NCBI RefSeq assembly: GCF_016862635.1
Contig: NZ_BONI01000001.1
Location: 186,001 to 250,000 of the forward strand
Length of the DNA: 64,000 nucleotides
Origin: Catellatospora coxensis
Lineage (GTDB): Bacteria; Actinomycetota; Actinomycetes; Mycobacteriales; Micromonosporaceae
Direction: 5' to 3'
Shown: positions 18,010 through 26,233 of the stretch, one piece after another
Layout of the letters: the number at the start of each line of letters is the position of its first letter
How positions within the stretch are numbered: the first letter of the stretch is position 1
Notes under the pieces: model-generated
What the model was told of the DNA's origin: nothing
Databases searched by the model: none
What the model saw: the letters and a program-made list of their open reading frames with translations, nothing else
Translations under genes and position numbers: made by a program

Positions 18010-19281
18010 TCACGAGGCGAGCCGCGTCGCCGCGAGCCGCCGGACCTCCGGTGACTCGATCGGATCGTGGGCGAGGTCGGCCAGCACCGTCCTGGTGACG
18101 TGGTCGAGGTGGACATGGGCCACGGCGAACTCGCGCACGTCGCACTCGCTGTCGAGCAGGCCCTGCGCCAGCGGCACCTCGGCGGCCAGGGGGTCGACGG
18201 TCAGCAGAGCCCGCAGGCAGGCCGTCCGCTCGTACGAGTGCGGAGTCCATCTCCACATCGCCCGCAACCGCGGCACGGCGTCGGCCGCCACGGCGCCGAA
18301 GCGGGCGAAGCCGTTTGCCAGGTCGTCGAACCCGCACCAATCGTCGGACTCCCACCGCCTGTCCCAGGCCTCGATCAGCCGCGGGATGTCCTGCTCGGTT
18401 CCGTGCTCGGCGAGCAGGGCCGCGCCGAACCGGTGCATCCGCCCGTCCTGAGCCCACACCCTGGCGTGGTCGACGACGGCCGGGCCCAGCCGGGACACCG
18501 CGCGATGCAGCAGCGGCGTGCCGAAGAGGTCCTCGGCCAGTTCCAGCAGCCGCGGCTCCGGCGCGGACCGGGTCAGCTCCCGTAGCGCTGCCGACCGCTC
18601 GCCGCGCGACGCCAGCGGGTCGGTCAGCACCGTGACCAGCACATCGTTGGGTCGCGGCACGGGCGTCGGCGGGCGGATCGGTCGTTGGGCCGTACGCCGT
18701 GTCAGGTCCTTGATCCGGGGATGCCGCCGCGCCCAGGTGGTCCAGGGGTCCCGGAACCCCAGCACGTCGTCCTCGTCCTGCGCGGTCAGCCGGGCGAGCG
18801 CCACGGTGTCGAGGTCGTCCCAGGTCTGCCGGGGCCACCGGTAGGTGATCTCTTCGAGCACCGCCATCCAGTGTTCGGCCTCGGCGACGGCCCGTCGCAG
18901 CACGGCCACCGCCCGGCGGTCGCCCGCGTGGCCGAGCGTCTCCAGTACCCTGAGCGTGACGTGAAAGGAGCCCTCGTCGGAGGAAGTGTCGTCGTCGAGG
19001 TCGGGGTCCCGGTCGGCCGTCCAGAAGAGATCGGTGATCGGCGTGAGATCCATCTCCAGGTCACGAACCAGTCGGGCGAGGTAGTCGCCGCAGTCGTCGA
19101 CCAGGCGGTCCCAGCGGTGGTCGCGTGCGATGCAGGCGTACACGGCATCGGTCACGCCCACGTCGCGTCGATCGCGGCGTGCCACCAGCGCGCCGCGCCC
19201 GTGCCCGCGTTGCAGGCTGCCCAGCAGGGTCCGGGGATGGTCGTAGTACCAGTGGTGTCCGTCGTCATCCGGTTCGGTCAT
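18010..19281 (-). CDS. HEAT-repeat-like helical protein, unknown function
   Basis: A 423-residue, probably cytoplasmic protein. The N-terminus is His/Asp-rich (MTEPDDDGHHWYYD). From about residue 90 on there are repeated ~30-residue helix pairs of HEAT/PBS-lyase type, for example HVTLRVLETLGHAGDRRAVAVL and the C-terminal VREFAVAHVHLDHV. An acidic patch (DPDLDDDTSSDEG) lies near residue 95. Such scaffolds usually bind protein or nucleic acid. Neither a catalytic motif nor a partner gene is evident. The ATG at 19281 has no clear ribosome site. Confidence 0.72.
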   Translation of the reverse strand: MTEPDDDGHHWYYDHPRTLLGSLQRGHGRGALVARRDRRDVGVTDAVYACIARDHRWDRLVDDCGDYLARLVRDLEMDLTPITDLFWTADRDPDLDDDTSSDEGSFHVTLRVLETLGHAGDRRAVAVLRRAVAEAEHWMAVLEEITYRWPRQTWDDLDTVALARLTAQDEDDVLGFRDPWTTWARRHPRIKDLTRRTAQRPIRPPTPVPRPNDVLVTVLTDPLASRGERSAALRELTRSAPEPRLLELAEDLFGTPLLHRAVSRLGPAVVDHARVWAQDGRMHRFGAALLAEHGTEQDIPRLIEAWDRRWESDDWCGFDDLANGFARFGAVAADAVPRLRAMWRWTPHSYERTACLRALLTVDPLAAEVPLAQGLLDSECDVREFAVAHVHLDHVTRTVLADLAHDPIESPEVRRLAATRLAS

Positions 19282-19432
19282 CGCGGATCAGGATGGCCAC
19301 GCGCGGTCGACCGGACAACTGGAATACCGCAGTGATCATCTGTCCACGGCCTGCCGCCGTAATGACTGTGCCAGAGCAGGGCGCCGCCCACTGTCCCGTG
19401 GCCGCGCCAAGATCGCGGGGTCGGGAACCGAG

Positions 19433-20254
19433 TCAGATTACGCGGGCAGGCCATTCAGCACGGTCGGCTGCGTCGCCGTTCACGAGCTGCAGCAGCCGAG
19501 CGCAGAGCTCCTCGTTCGCTGCGATGGTGGCGGATGACTCGGCGGTGTGCGGCGATCCGTCCCGGTCGGCCACCTTCGCTCCGGCTTCACTGGCGATGAC
19601 CACGCCGGCTGCCGTGTCCCACGGATTGTTGGACAACATCACCACCCCGTCGACGCGGCCTTCAGCCAGCCAGACCAGGTCGATGGCAGCTGAGCCGTGC
19701 ATGCGGATCCGCTGCACGCCGTTCGCCAATCGGCCGGTGACCGCCAGCCGCGTGCGGTTCTTGGCGGCCGAGCCCGGTCCGACGGCGTAGTCGCCCATGG
19801 CCACCACGGCTTCTGTCAGCGTCGCCGTCGAACTGACCGCGAGCCTCCGGGTGCCGCAATGGGCCCCGCCGTTCCTTGTCGCGGTGTAACGCAGATCGAG
19901 GAAGGGCAGGTCCACGACACCAAGAACCGGGTCCCGACCGCACATCAGCGCCAGAGAGATGCCACATAGCGGACTTCCGTGGATGAAGTTCACCGTGCCG
20001 TCGACCGGGTCGAGCGCCCAGGTCAGCTCACTGGGCTCACCCTGTTTGCCGTCCTCCTCCCCGAGGAAGGCGATATCCGGCGTCGTTTCGCGGAGGAAGG
20101 CGGCCAGTCGGCGTTCGATCGCGAAGTCGACTTCGCTGGCCATGTCCCGGTCGCCCTTGGCGGTGATGATGCCTGGGGCGCTGGTGAGGAAGATTTCGCG
20201 CGCGATGTCGACCGCCTCACACGCGATGGGCAACAGGTGGTCGTAGCGGTTCAC
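19433..20254 (-). CDS. Inositol monophosphatase-family phosphatase
   Basis: A 273-residue Mg-dependent phosphatase of the IMPase/FBPase superfamily. Metal-binding motifs are in order: FLGEEDG (about residues 65-71), WALDPVDGTVNF (about 83-94) and the C-terminal PWDTAAG (about 201-207). The substrate could be inositol phosphate, histidinol phosphate or a nucleotide phosphate. The N-terminus extends about 35 residues before the conserved core. Its GTG overlaps the stop of the upstream HTH gene (20251-20254), so the two are translationally coupled and probably act together. Confidence 0.88.
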   Translation of the reverse strand: MNRYDHLLPIACEAVDIAREIFLTSAPGIITAKGDRDMASEVDFAIERRLAAFLRETTPDIAFLGEEDGKQGEPSELTWALDPVDGTVNFIHGSPLCGISLALMCGRDPVLGVVDLPFLDLRYTATRNGGAHCGTRRLAVSSTATLTEAVVAMGDYAVGPGSAAKNRTRLAVTGRLANGVQRIRMHGSAAIDLVWLAEGRVDGVVMLSNNPWDTAAGVVIASEAGAKVADRDGSPHTAESSATIAANEELCARLLQLVNGDAADRAEWPARVI

Positions 20255-21144
20255 AGCGATCGGGCACCTTCCCAGGCACTGGTGAAGATCCTGTCGAATG
20301 TCGTGTAGAGGCCGGGAAGGCGGGGGTTGCGCTCGATCAGGAGAGTGGGCGCCTCCAGCCCGCGCAACTGGGGCAGGTAGGGCTGTACCACGCACAACCT
20401 TTCGTCGATCAGGATGATGTTGAACCGAACCGTCTCGTCGTAGACGGCCAGTTGCATATTGCCCTGCCGATCGGCGGGCAGCCGGTCTCGGACGCGTCGC
20501 AGCAAACCGAGATTGATTTCGTTGAGGCCGCTCAGGAATTGGGGCTGGTAACCCTCCTCCTGCTCTCGTCGCCTTATCGCGTCCCCTGCCGGGTCCAGCA
20601 GCAGCAGCCGTAACTGCGCACCGCCGGTCGCCAGCTCGTGCAGTCCGGTGTCGGAATACTGGTGACAGAGCATATTGAGCGACAGTCCCATGGCCCGGAT
20701 GTCGACCGCTCCATCGAACAGATCATGCGCCGAATGAGCTGACGAGAACGCCGAACGGCTCGGATAGACGGCGACGACATCGGACAACTGCCGTGTCGGG
20801 TCGGGCGACGCGACCGCTGCTGACTGACGTACGGCAGAACTGCCCTCAGGCTGACGCACGCCGAGGAACAGCGTCGAGCGGGCAGGCTCTGGAATCTCGA
20901 ATCCGCTGACGATCCGCGCCAGCACCTCGATGCTGGTCACCTTGCGGGATCCGCTCATGATCTCGCTGACCTGAGCCTGGCTCAGCCCGGAGATGGTGCC
21001 GAGCTGAGTCTGGGTCGCTCCGGTGATCCTCTGCGTGATCCGGAAGAGCTGGCCGATGTCCCGGCGTGCCAGAACATCCAGGACATCGGACTGCTGCCAG
21101 GTGGTGAGCGGCATCTCGTCGGTGGTGAACGCTGTGCGGCCCAT
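20251..21144 (-). CDS. HTH regulator with C-terminal sensor-like domain
   Basis: A 297-residue protein. The N-terminal XRE-type HTH (about residues 30-85: TGATQTQLGTISGLSQAQVSEIMSG) is followed by a ~180-residue domain that resembles DUF5919 or PLD-like folds seen in actinobacterial regulators (AVDIRAMGLSLNMLC, LRLLLLDPAGDAIRRRE). The frame opens at ATG 21144. MPLTTWQQSDVL, ten codons in, is the more usual start in related proteins, but AGGAG precedes 21144. It is coupled to the IMPase gene. This could be a regulator/enzyme module whose domain binds a nucleotide or phosphate signal. Confidence 0.78.
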   Translation of the reverse strand: MGRTAFTTDEMPLTTWQQSDVLDVLARRDIGQLFRITQRITGATQTQLGTISGLSQAQVSEIMSGSRKVTSIEVLARIVSGFEIPEPARSTLFLGVRQPEGSSAVRQSAAVASPDPTRQLSDVVAVYPSRSAFSSAHSAHDLFDGAVDIRAMGLSLNMLCHQYSDTGLHELATGGAQLRLLLLDPAGDAIRRREQEEGYQPQFLSGLNEINLGLLRRVRDRLPADRQGNMQLAVYDETVRFNIILIDERLCVVQPYLPQLRGLEAPTLLIERNPRLPGLYTTFDRIFTSAWEGARSL

Positions 21145-21299
21145 TCCGGACTCCTGGTCGACGGCAGTGGCGAAGGTTGACTATATCCGGCGGCCGTATA
21201 AGCAGCCCTCTCTCCGTATCGGATCGTCGATGGAAGAAACCCGTCGACGCATCAACAGGCGGGATGGAACTGCGGCATGGAAATTCTGATGCTGTGTGC

Positions 21300-21503
21300 A
21301 TGAGTCGTGACATGGGCGGGTCCATCGCCGAGCAGGAGTTCGACACATACGCCGAGGCTCAGGCGGCGTACGGGCGGCACCTGCTCGGCCTGCATCGCCG
21401 AGACGGCGCCGGTTGCTGCCGAGATTGCGGGCGGCCACACCCCTGTGGCGAACGCACCCGTGCCGGACTGCTGATCGCGCATTTCGAGGATTGGACCTCT
21501 TGA
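21300..21503 (+). CDS. Small Cys-motif protein (paralogue 1)
   Basis: A small protein of about 67 residues divergent from the HTH/IMPase pair. It contains CCRDCGRPHPCGERTRA, a CxxC-x3-PC cluster that could hold zinc, then an aromatic end (HFEDWTS). The same layout recurs in the gene at 21772. ATG 21300 or ATG 21312 could start it. No strong ribosome site is visible, which lowers confidence in the start more than in the gene. Confidence 0.55.
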   Translation: MSRDMGGSIAEQEFDTYAEAQAAYGRHLLGLHRRDGAGCCRDCGRPHPCGERTRAGLLIAHFEDWTS

Positions 21504-21696
21504 CAGCGGAGAGCAGGAGAAACCCGGCAGCCGCGGTTATCGGTGGGGCACGTCTCCGCTGCTTGTGGCCCATGTAAGGACACGAACCGCCCTGGCCCCT
21601 GCACATCTTTGCGCTGGCCCCTCCCTGCGCGCGGAATCTTCGCTGTGATGAACGGGCTCGCGCTGGTCGACGGCACTCCCAGTCCGGTGTGAGCCG

Positions 21697-21737
21697 CCGG
21701 GGCGGCGCGTCATCTCCCATGGCCTGCGCCGCCCCGG
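21697..21737 (+). other. Strong hairpin in intergenic leader
   Basis: CCGGGGCGGCGC pairs perfectly with GCGCCGCCCCGG across a 17-base loop, 34 bases before the start of the next small gene. It could be an attenuator, a terminator or a processing site. Confidence 0.55.
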
Positions 21738-21771
21738 TGCCCTCGTTCGCCCGTACACCCTGGAGGTCTTG

Positions 21772-22053
21772 ATGGATCTTCCCCCGATCGACTGGGAGAA
21801 CCCGCCGCTGGAGCCGCCGGAGCAGGTGGCGCAGCCGCTGATGTGGCGGCTGGCCGCGAGGCTGCTGCACGACCACGTGCCGGGCGCGGGCTTCCGGCCG
21901 CCGGTGCACCGCTGCCGGGTGTGCGAACTGCCCTGGCCCTGCCCGGCCCGGCGGTATGCCGAGCGCGGGCTGCTCGCCGCCTGCCGCCACCCGGCGGTGG
22001 GGCGCGGCTCGGCCTCGTTCGCGGACTGGTTCCTCACCGGCGAGCAGCCGTGA
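21772..22053 (+). CDS. Small Cys-motif protein (paralogue 2)
   Basis: A 93-residue protein, [12 protein letters not shown]..., with [21 protein letters not shown] near the middle. This is the same CxxC-x3-PC arrangement as the gene at 21300, followed by a Trp-containing tail (FADWFL). GGAGG lies 5 bases before ATG 21772; the TTG one codon earlier is less likely. It is probably a small zinc-binding cytoplasmic protein of actinobacteria. No function is known to me. Confidence 0.7.
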   Translation: MDLPPIDWENPPLEPPEQVAQPLMWRLAARLLHDHVPGAGFRPPVHRCRVCELPWPCPARRYAERGLLAACRHPAVGRGSASFADWFLTGEQP

Positions 22054-22165
22054 GCCCGCAGGCCCCGTACGGTGCCGCTGGGGCCGGAGGGGCCCGTGAG
22101 CATGGTCACGCGGGGCGGGCGCACCACGCACTGGGACGAAACCGCTCTTCAAGCCGGTGCGCCGA

Positions 22166-22171
22166 TAGAGT
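22166..22171 (+). promoter_or_regulatory. -10 box of metF (leaderless)
   Basis: TAGAGT (TANNNT) lies 7 bases before the GTG start of metF. Confidence 0.45.
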
Positions 22172-22178
22172 CGGCAGG

Positions 22179-23099
22179 GTGACGCTGCGTGCTCCTTCCA
22201 CCATGCCGGGACCTCGGCCGACCGTCCGCGAGCTGCTGGAGTCGGGGGAGCCGACGTTCTCGTTCGAGTTCTTCCCGCCCAAGACCGCCGACGGCGAACG
22301 TCTGCTGTGGCAGTCGATCCGGGAGCTGGAGTCGCTGCAGCCGTCCTTCGTCTCCATCACGTACGGCGCGGGCGGCAGCACCCGGGACACCACGGTGCAG
22401 CTCACCGAGCGCATCGCGACCGAGACGACGCTGCTGCCGCTGGGGCACCTGACCGCGGTCAACCACTCGGTCGGCGAGCTGCGCAACGTCATCGGGCACT
22501 ACTCGGACGCGGGCGTGCGCAACATGCTGGCGCTGCGGGGCGACCCGCCGGGCAGCGACCCGCAGGCCGAGTGGGTCGCGCACCCGCGCGGGCTGCACTA
22601 CGCCGAGGAGCTGGTGCGGCTGCTGAAGGACAGCGGCGACTACTGCGTCGGCGTGGCCGCGTTCCCGGAGAAGCACCCGCGCTCGGCCGACTTCGCCTCG
22701 GACGTGCGCCACTTCGTCGGCAAGTGCCGGGCCGGCGCGGACTACGCGATCACGCAGTTCTTCTTCGACTGGCAGGACTGGGCGCGCCTGCGCGACGCCG
22801 CCGCGGCGGCGGGCTGCGCGGCGCCGATCATCCCGGGCATCATGCCGGTGACCAACGTCAGCCAGATCGAGCGCATGGCGCAGCTGTCCGGCGCGGCGTT
22901 CCCGCCGGACCTGGCCGAGCGGCTGCGCGCGGTCGCCGACGACCCTCGGGCGGTACGCGCGATCGGCGTCGAGGTGGCCACCGAGCTGAGCGCGAAGCTG
23001 CTGGCCGAGGGCGCACCCGGCCTGCACTTCATCACGTTGAACCGGTCGACGGCCACCCGTGAGGTGTGGCAGCGGCTACGGGTGGGCGCCGCGGTGTAG
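22179..23099 (+). CDS. metF: Methylenetetrahydrofolate reductase
   Basis: A 306-residue FAD-dependent TIM-barrel enzyme that reduces 5,10-methylene-THF to 5-methyl-THF for methionine synthesis. Signatures are [10 protein letters not shown] (about residues 23-32), [12 protein letters not shown] (about 58-69) with the substrate region, LALRGDPP (about 116-123) and ITQFFFD near residue 190. GTG 22179 was chosen for its TAGAGT box; ATG 22203 is an in-frame alternative. It is equivalent in position to Rv2172c. No riboswitch is seen upstream. Confidence 0.93.
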   Translation: MTLRAPSTMPGPRPTVRELLESGEPTFSFEFFPPKTADGERLLWQSIRELESLQPSFVSITYGAGGSTRDTTVQLTERIATETTLLPLGHLTAVNHSVGELRNVIGHYSDAGVRNMLALRGDPPGSDPQAEWVAHPRGLHYAEELVRLLKDSGDYCVGVAAFPEKHPRSADFASDVRHFVGKCRAGADYAITQFFFDWQDWARLRDAAAAAGCAAPIIPGIMPVTNVSQIERMAQLSGAAFPPDLAERLRAVADDPRAVRAIGVEVATELSAKLLAEGAPGLHFITLNRSTATREVWQRLRVGAAV

Positions 23100-23145
23100 C
23101 TCCCACCCGGGTGGCCCGTGCGAGCGGGCGGACCGGGAGTGGAGC

Positions 23146-23835
23146 ATGGCAGCGCCGACGACGGAAACGAGCTGGGACGGGTACGTCGCCGGCTGGTCGA
23201 ACTCGCACGACGGGTACGACCCCCGCCACGCGGGTCCGCTGCTGCGCAAGTGGCTGCGTGCCGCGTTCACGGCCGGCGGGGCGCTCGCCCGGTTCGGGGC
23301 GCGGCCGGCGTACGCGATGACGGTCGCGGTGACCTGCGCGGTGCTGGTGCCGGTCCTCGCGGCCCGGGGCGGCTCGTGGCCCGCGCTGGCGGCCGTGGTG
23401 CTGGTGCTGGGGCTGGCCGCCGACACGGTCGGGCAGACGCTGGCGGTGCTGCTGGGCCGGACCTCCCGGCTGGCCTCGTTCTACCGCACCATGATCGACC
23501 GGCTGAGCGAGGTGTGCTGGCTGGTCGCGCTCGCGACGCTCGGCGCGCAGCAGACCGCGCTGCTGGCCTGCGGCGCGATGGTGTGGCTGCACGAGTACAT
23601 CCGGGCCCGCGCCGGGGCGGTCGGGTTGCGCGCGGCGGGCTCGGCGACGATCGGCGACCGGCCCACCCGGGCCTGGCTGACCCTGCTGTCGCTGCTGCTG
23701 GCAGCCGCCGCCACCGCCCAGGTCGGCCCCGATCTCGCGGCCGGTGTGGTGACGATGGTCCTGGTCCTGTGGTTCTCCCTGGCCGTGCTCGGCCTCGGCC
23801 AGCTCCTCACCGTGGTCCGCAAGGTCCTGACCTGA
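23146..23835 (+). CDS. Degenerate CDP-alcohol phosphotransferase-like membrane protein
   Basis: A 229-residue protein with about five membrane spans, built like CDP-alcohol phosphotransferases that make phospholipids. The family motif (D-x2-DG-x2-AR-x8-G-x3-D-x3-D) aligns to residues 93-118. D93 and D118 remain, but the second Asp is G96, the following Gly is Q97, the Arg is V101, the second Gly is A110 and the third Asp is R114. Catalysis by the normal mechanism therefore seems lost. The polar N-terminus (TSWDGYVAGWSNSHDGYDPRHAG) is unusual. GGAGTGGAGC precedes the ATG. The role is unknown. Confidence 0.72.
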   Translation: MAAPTTETSWDGYVAGWSNSHDGYDPRHAGPLLRKWLRAAFTAGGALARFGARPAYAMTVAVTCAVLVPVLAARGGSWPALAAVVLVLGLAADTVGQTLAVLLGRTSRLASFYRTMIDRLSEVCWLVALATLGAQQTALLACGAMVWLHEYIRARAGAVGLRAAGSATIGDRPTRAWLTLLSLLLAAAATAQVGPDLAAGVVTMVLVLWFSLAVLGLGQLLTVVRKVLT

Positions 23836-23837
23836 GG

Positions 23838-24380
23838 TCAGTGGGTCATGGGCAGGGGGCGGCCGAGGACGGCGAAGGGGCGGGGGTCGCCGGGGAAGAG
23901 CAGGTGGCGGGAGACGTCGAGGAAGCCGGTGCGGCGGTACAGCCGCCAGGCGCGGGACGCCTGCTCGTCGGCCTCGGGGGTGGACAGCAGTGTGGTCGCC
24001 GCGCCGGTCATCGCCAGCAGCGCCCGCAGCTGCGCCTCGCCCAGGCCGTGGCCCTGCGCCGCGGGGCGCACGTGCAGCTCGACGACCTCGAAGCAGTCGG
24101 TCAGCCAGCGTTGCCGCGCGGCCGGATCGAGCACCGCGCTGACCTGGTCGTGCCACCACTGACCGGGCTCGGAGTGGTAGCCGTAGGCGAAGCCGAGCAG
24201 GTGGCCGGTGTCGCTCAGGCTGGCGATGGCCCGGAAGTACGGCCGCTGCAGGTGCGTGGTGATGTAGCCGCGCCGCACGGCCAGCGCCTGCGGGTGGTAC
24301 GACATGGCCTCGCCGAACACGGCCAGCACGTCGTCCATACGCCGGCCGAGGTCGTCGGAGGTCCAGGGGACCAGCCTCAT
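23838..24380 (-). CDS. GNAT-family N-acetyltransferase
   Basis: A 180-residue GNAT protein, the positional counterpart of Rv2170. The acetyl-CoA-binding motif A is seen as LHVRPAAQGHGLGEAQLRALL (about residues 116-136), with the RxxGxG-like QGHGLG. The C-terminus carries the RLYRRTGFLDVSRH motif. The N-terminal FGEAMSYHP segment may help select the substrate. The ATG overlaps the upstream stop (24377-24380), so it is coupled to the YbaK gene. The substrate is unknown. Confidence 0.82.
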   Translation of the reverse strand: MRLVPWTSDDLGRRMDDVLAVFGEAMSYHPQALAVRRGYITTHLQRPYFRAIASLSDTGHLLGFAYGYHSEPGQWWHDQVSAVLDPAARQRWLTDCFEVVELHVRPAAQGHGLGEAQLRALLAMTGAATTLLSTPEADEQASRAWRLYRRTGFLDVSRHLLFPGDPRPFAVLGRPLPMTH

Positions 24381-24865
24381 GCGACCTCCGCCGGTGTCGC
24401 CGAGGTGACCCTCAGCAGTTCCGGGTAGGTGATCGGGAAGACGGCCCGGGGCACCCCGCCGGCCGCCCAGATCTCGCCGTACGCGGCGAGCGCGGTGTCG
24501 ATGAGGGTGCGCACCGGTTTGGGGTGGCCGAGCGGGGCGACACCGCCGATGGCCTGGCCGGTGTGCTCGCGGACGAACTCGGGCGTGGCCCGGCGCAGCT
24601 TGGCGACGCCGAGGTCGGCGGCGACCTTGGCGGTGTCCACCCGGTGCCCGCCGGAGGTCAGCACCAGCAGCGGCTCGCCGTCGACCTCGAAGATCAGCGA
24701 GTTGGCGATCTGCGCGGCCTCGACGCCCAGGGCGGCCGCGGCCGCGGCGGCGGTGTGCACGCCGTCATCCAGGATGACCACGCGGCAGCCGGCGCCGGTG
24801 TGGTCACGGGCGTCGGCGGCGTCGAGCGCGTGCTGGACTGCGATCACGTTCGGGTGCGACGACAT
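24377..24865 (-). CDS. YbaK/ProX-type aminoacyl-tRNA deacylase
   Basis: A 162-residue YbaK-fold protein likely to hydrolyse mischarged aminoacyl-tRNA (Cys-tRNA-Pro or Ala-tRNA-Pro). The conserved segment AAQIANSLIFEVDGEPLLVLTSG (about residues 49-71) and IGGVAPLGHPKP (about 105-116) are typical. The latter is the GxxPxG substrate-binding loop. ATG 24865 gives MSSHPNV; an ATG four codons upstream is possible. It is the first gene of a two-gene operon with GNAT. Confidence 0.87.
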   Translation of the reverse strand: MSSHPNVIAVQHALDAADARDHTGAGCRVVILDDGVHTAAAAAAALGVEAAQIANSLIFEVDGEPLLVLTSGGHRVDTAKVAADLGVAKLRRATPEFVREHTGQAIGGVAPLGHPKPVRTLIDTALAAYGEIWAAGGVPRAVFPITYPELLRVTSATPAEVA

Positions 24866-24895
24866 CACTCGATCCAAGTCTCGGCGTGGGGCACG

Positions 24896-25891
24896 TCAAC
24901 GGGCGCTGTGCACACGGTCGCGTTCGACCGCACGGGCTTCATTCTGCCCCAGCGGCACCGGCTCGATCAGCGCCGCCACGGGCACCCGGGCGGTCTCGGC
25001 CAGCGCCACGCCGATCAGCAGCAGCGTGCCGCCGGCGAGCTGCGCCGGGTTGAGCCGCTCGCCCAGCGTGATCCAGGCCACCGCGGCGGCGAGCACCGGT
25101 TCGATCATGCCGAGGATGCCGACGCTGGTCGCGGGCAGGTGCCGCAGCGAGCCGGCGATCAGCAGGTACGGCACGATGGTGCCGAGGATCAGCAGGTAGG
25201 CGCAGAGCAGCCAGAGCGGCGTGCCGCCGTCGGTGTGCCCACCCAGCGCGCTCCAGTCCGGGGCGGTGCCGCTGAGCGCCCGGAAGAGCAGCCCGGCCAC
25301 GGCCGACACGCCGAACGCCCAGCCGGTCAGCGAGACGGTGTCGCGGCTGGCCACGCCCTTCGCGCCGAGGACGAAGTACGCGGCGAGCAGCACCGCCGCG
25401 CCGAGTCCGGCGAGCACGCCGACGCCGTCGAGGCTCAGGTCACCCCAGACCTCGGCGACGCAGGCCAGGCCGAGCAGGCACAGGGCCAGTCCCGCCCACA
25501 GCCGCGGGCGCACCGGGTGGCGCTGGCCGAAGCGGGCCCACAGCGCGACGAACAGCGGGGCGGTGTATTCGAACAGCAGCGCGACGCCGACCGGCATGCG
25601 GGCGATCGCCACGAAGTAGAGCATCGGCACGGCGAGGAAACCGGTGATGCCGTACGCGATGAGCAGCGGCAACTGCCGGGCGGTGACGGCGAACCGGCGT
25701 ACTCCGGGGCGCAGGGCCACGCCCAGCGCGATCAGCCCGGCGCAGGCGCCCAGCGCGCGCAGCGTGGTGAGGTCGGGCGCGCTGACCCCGGCGCGCAGGA
25801 TCAGCTTGGAGACGGTGCCGTTGACGGCGAACAGCAGGCTGGCCAGCGTGACCATGGCGATGCCCAGGGCGGGGCGCGGACGGAACGGCAC
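24896..25891 (-). CDS. EamA-family (DMT) transporter
   Basis: A 331-residue protein with ten hydrophobic spans forming two EamA repeats (about residues 10-140 and 155-290). It belongs to the drug/metabolite exporter superfamily, which often exports amino acids or nucleobases. The Pro/Glu segment ...GMIEPVLAAAVAWITLGERL is the family's C-terminal signature. The C-terminal tail of about 35 residues is polar. The GTG start follows TAGCCT by 6 bases. The gene is divergent from the SOS operon. The substrate is unknown. Confidence 0.87.
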   Translation of the reverse strand: MPFRPRPALGIAMVTLASLLFAVNGTVSKLILRAGVSAPDLTTLRALGACAGLIALGVALRPGVRRFAVTARQLPLLIAYGITGFLAVPMLYFVAIARMPVGVALLFEYTAPLFVALWARFGQRHPVRPRLWAGLALCLLGLACVAEVWGDLSLDGVGVLAGLGAAVLLAAYFVLGAKGVASRDTVSLTGWAFGVSAVAGLLFRALSGTAPDWSALGGHTDGGTPLWLLCAYLLILGTIVPYLLIAGSLRHLPATSVGILGMIEPVLAAAVAWITLGERLNPAQLAGGTLLLIGVALAETARVPVAALIEPVPLGQNEARAVERDRVHSAR

Positions 25892-25897
25892 CGTTCG

Positions 25898-25903
25898 AGG
25901 CTA
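25898..25903 (-). promoter_or_regulatory. -10 box of EamA gene (leaderless)
   Basis: TAGCCT (TANNNT) lies 6 bases before the GTG start. Confidence 0.45.
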
Positions 25904-25993
25904 CCTGTTGTCATGTGCGTAGCTGCATCTGGTCCTTACGTAAACGGTCCGGGTCGCGACACGGCGCGGGTCAGGGTTTACAACGCGATTTTT

Positions 25994-26009
25994 TCGAACT
26001 AACGTTCTA
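25994..26009. promoter_or_regulatory. LexA (SOS) box 1
   Basis: TCGAAC-TAAC-GTTCTA matches the actinobacterial LexA consensus TCGAAC-N4-GTTCGA at 11 of 12 positions. A TAACGT -10 box lies inside it, so LexA would block the promoter. Confidence 0.75.
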
Positions 26010-26017
26010 CTCGTTGT

Positions 26018-26033
26018 TCGGACAAGTGTTCGA
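26018..26033. promoter_or_regulatory. LexA (SOS) box 2
   Basis: TCGGAC-AAGT-GTTCGA also matches the consensus at 11 of 12 positions. It lies 24 bases after box 1, just downstream of the predicted transcription start, where it could add a roadblock. Confidence 0.7.
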
Positions 26034-26060
26034 TCATGTCTCGGGGGGAGCGGCTCGCTA

Positions 26061-26233
26061 CCGCGAACCTCGGGCCGGTGTTCGCGGCACCGACCCAGGT
26101 CACCGGAGATTCGCGGCTCCGGCGGCCGACCAGGCGGGTGCCACCCGCTGCCCATCGACCCCCGGGCAGCGGGTGGCCGCCCGACCGGCGAGCCGGTCCG
26201 GGCGTGGCGTGGGGAAGCTCCACGCCCGGCCGG
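26061..26233 (+). ncRNA. Structured leader: array of four hairpins
   Basis: About 330 bases separate the SOS promoter from the HEPN gene. Four consecutive strong hairpins are seen: 26061-26087 (8 bp), 26103-26122 (6 bp), 26140-26177 (14 bp, perfect) and 26193-26233 (14 bp with one bulge). Smaller dyads follow to about 26340. A frame from ATG 26036 stays open through it, but its Arg/Pro-rich translation looks non-coding. It could be a regulatory 5' leader or a small RNA. Confidence 0.5.

Noticed and set aside
19400-19432. CAAGATCGCGGGG as another copy of the family 2 palindrome
   Set aside because: Only one partial arm is seen and no partner arm lies nearby.
22054-22178. Riboswitch (SAM or similar) upstream of metF
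   Set aside because: The gap is short, shows no characteristic core, and the start appears leaderless.
26061-26233. CRISPR array or tRNA cluster in the SOS leader
   Set aside because: The hairpins differ in sequence, there are no identical direct repeats with spacers, and no tRNA T-loop is found.
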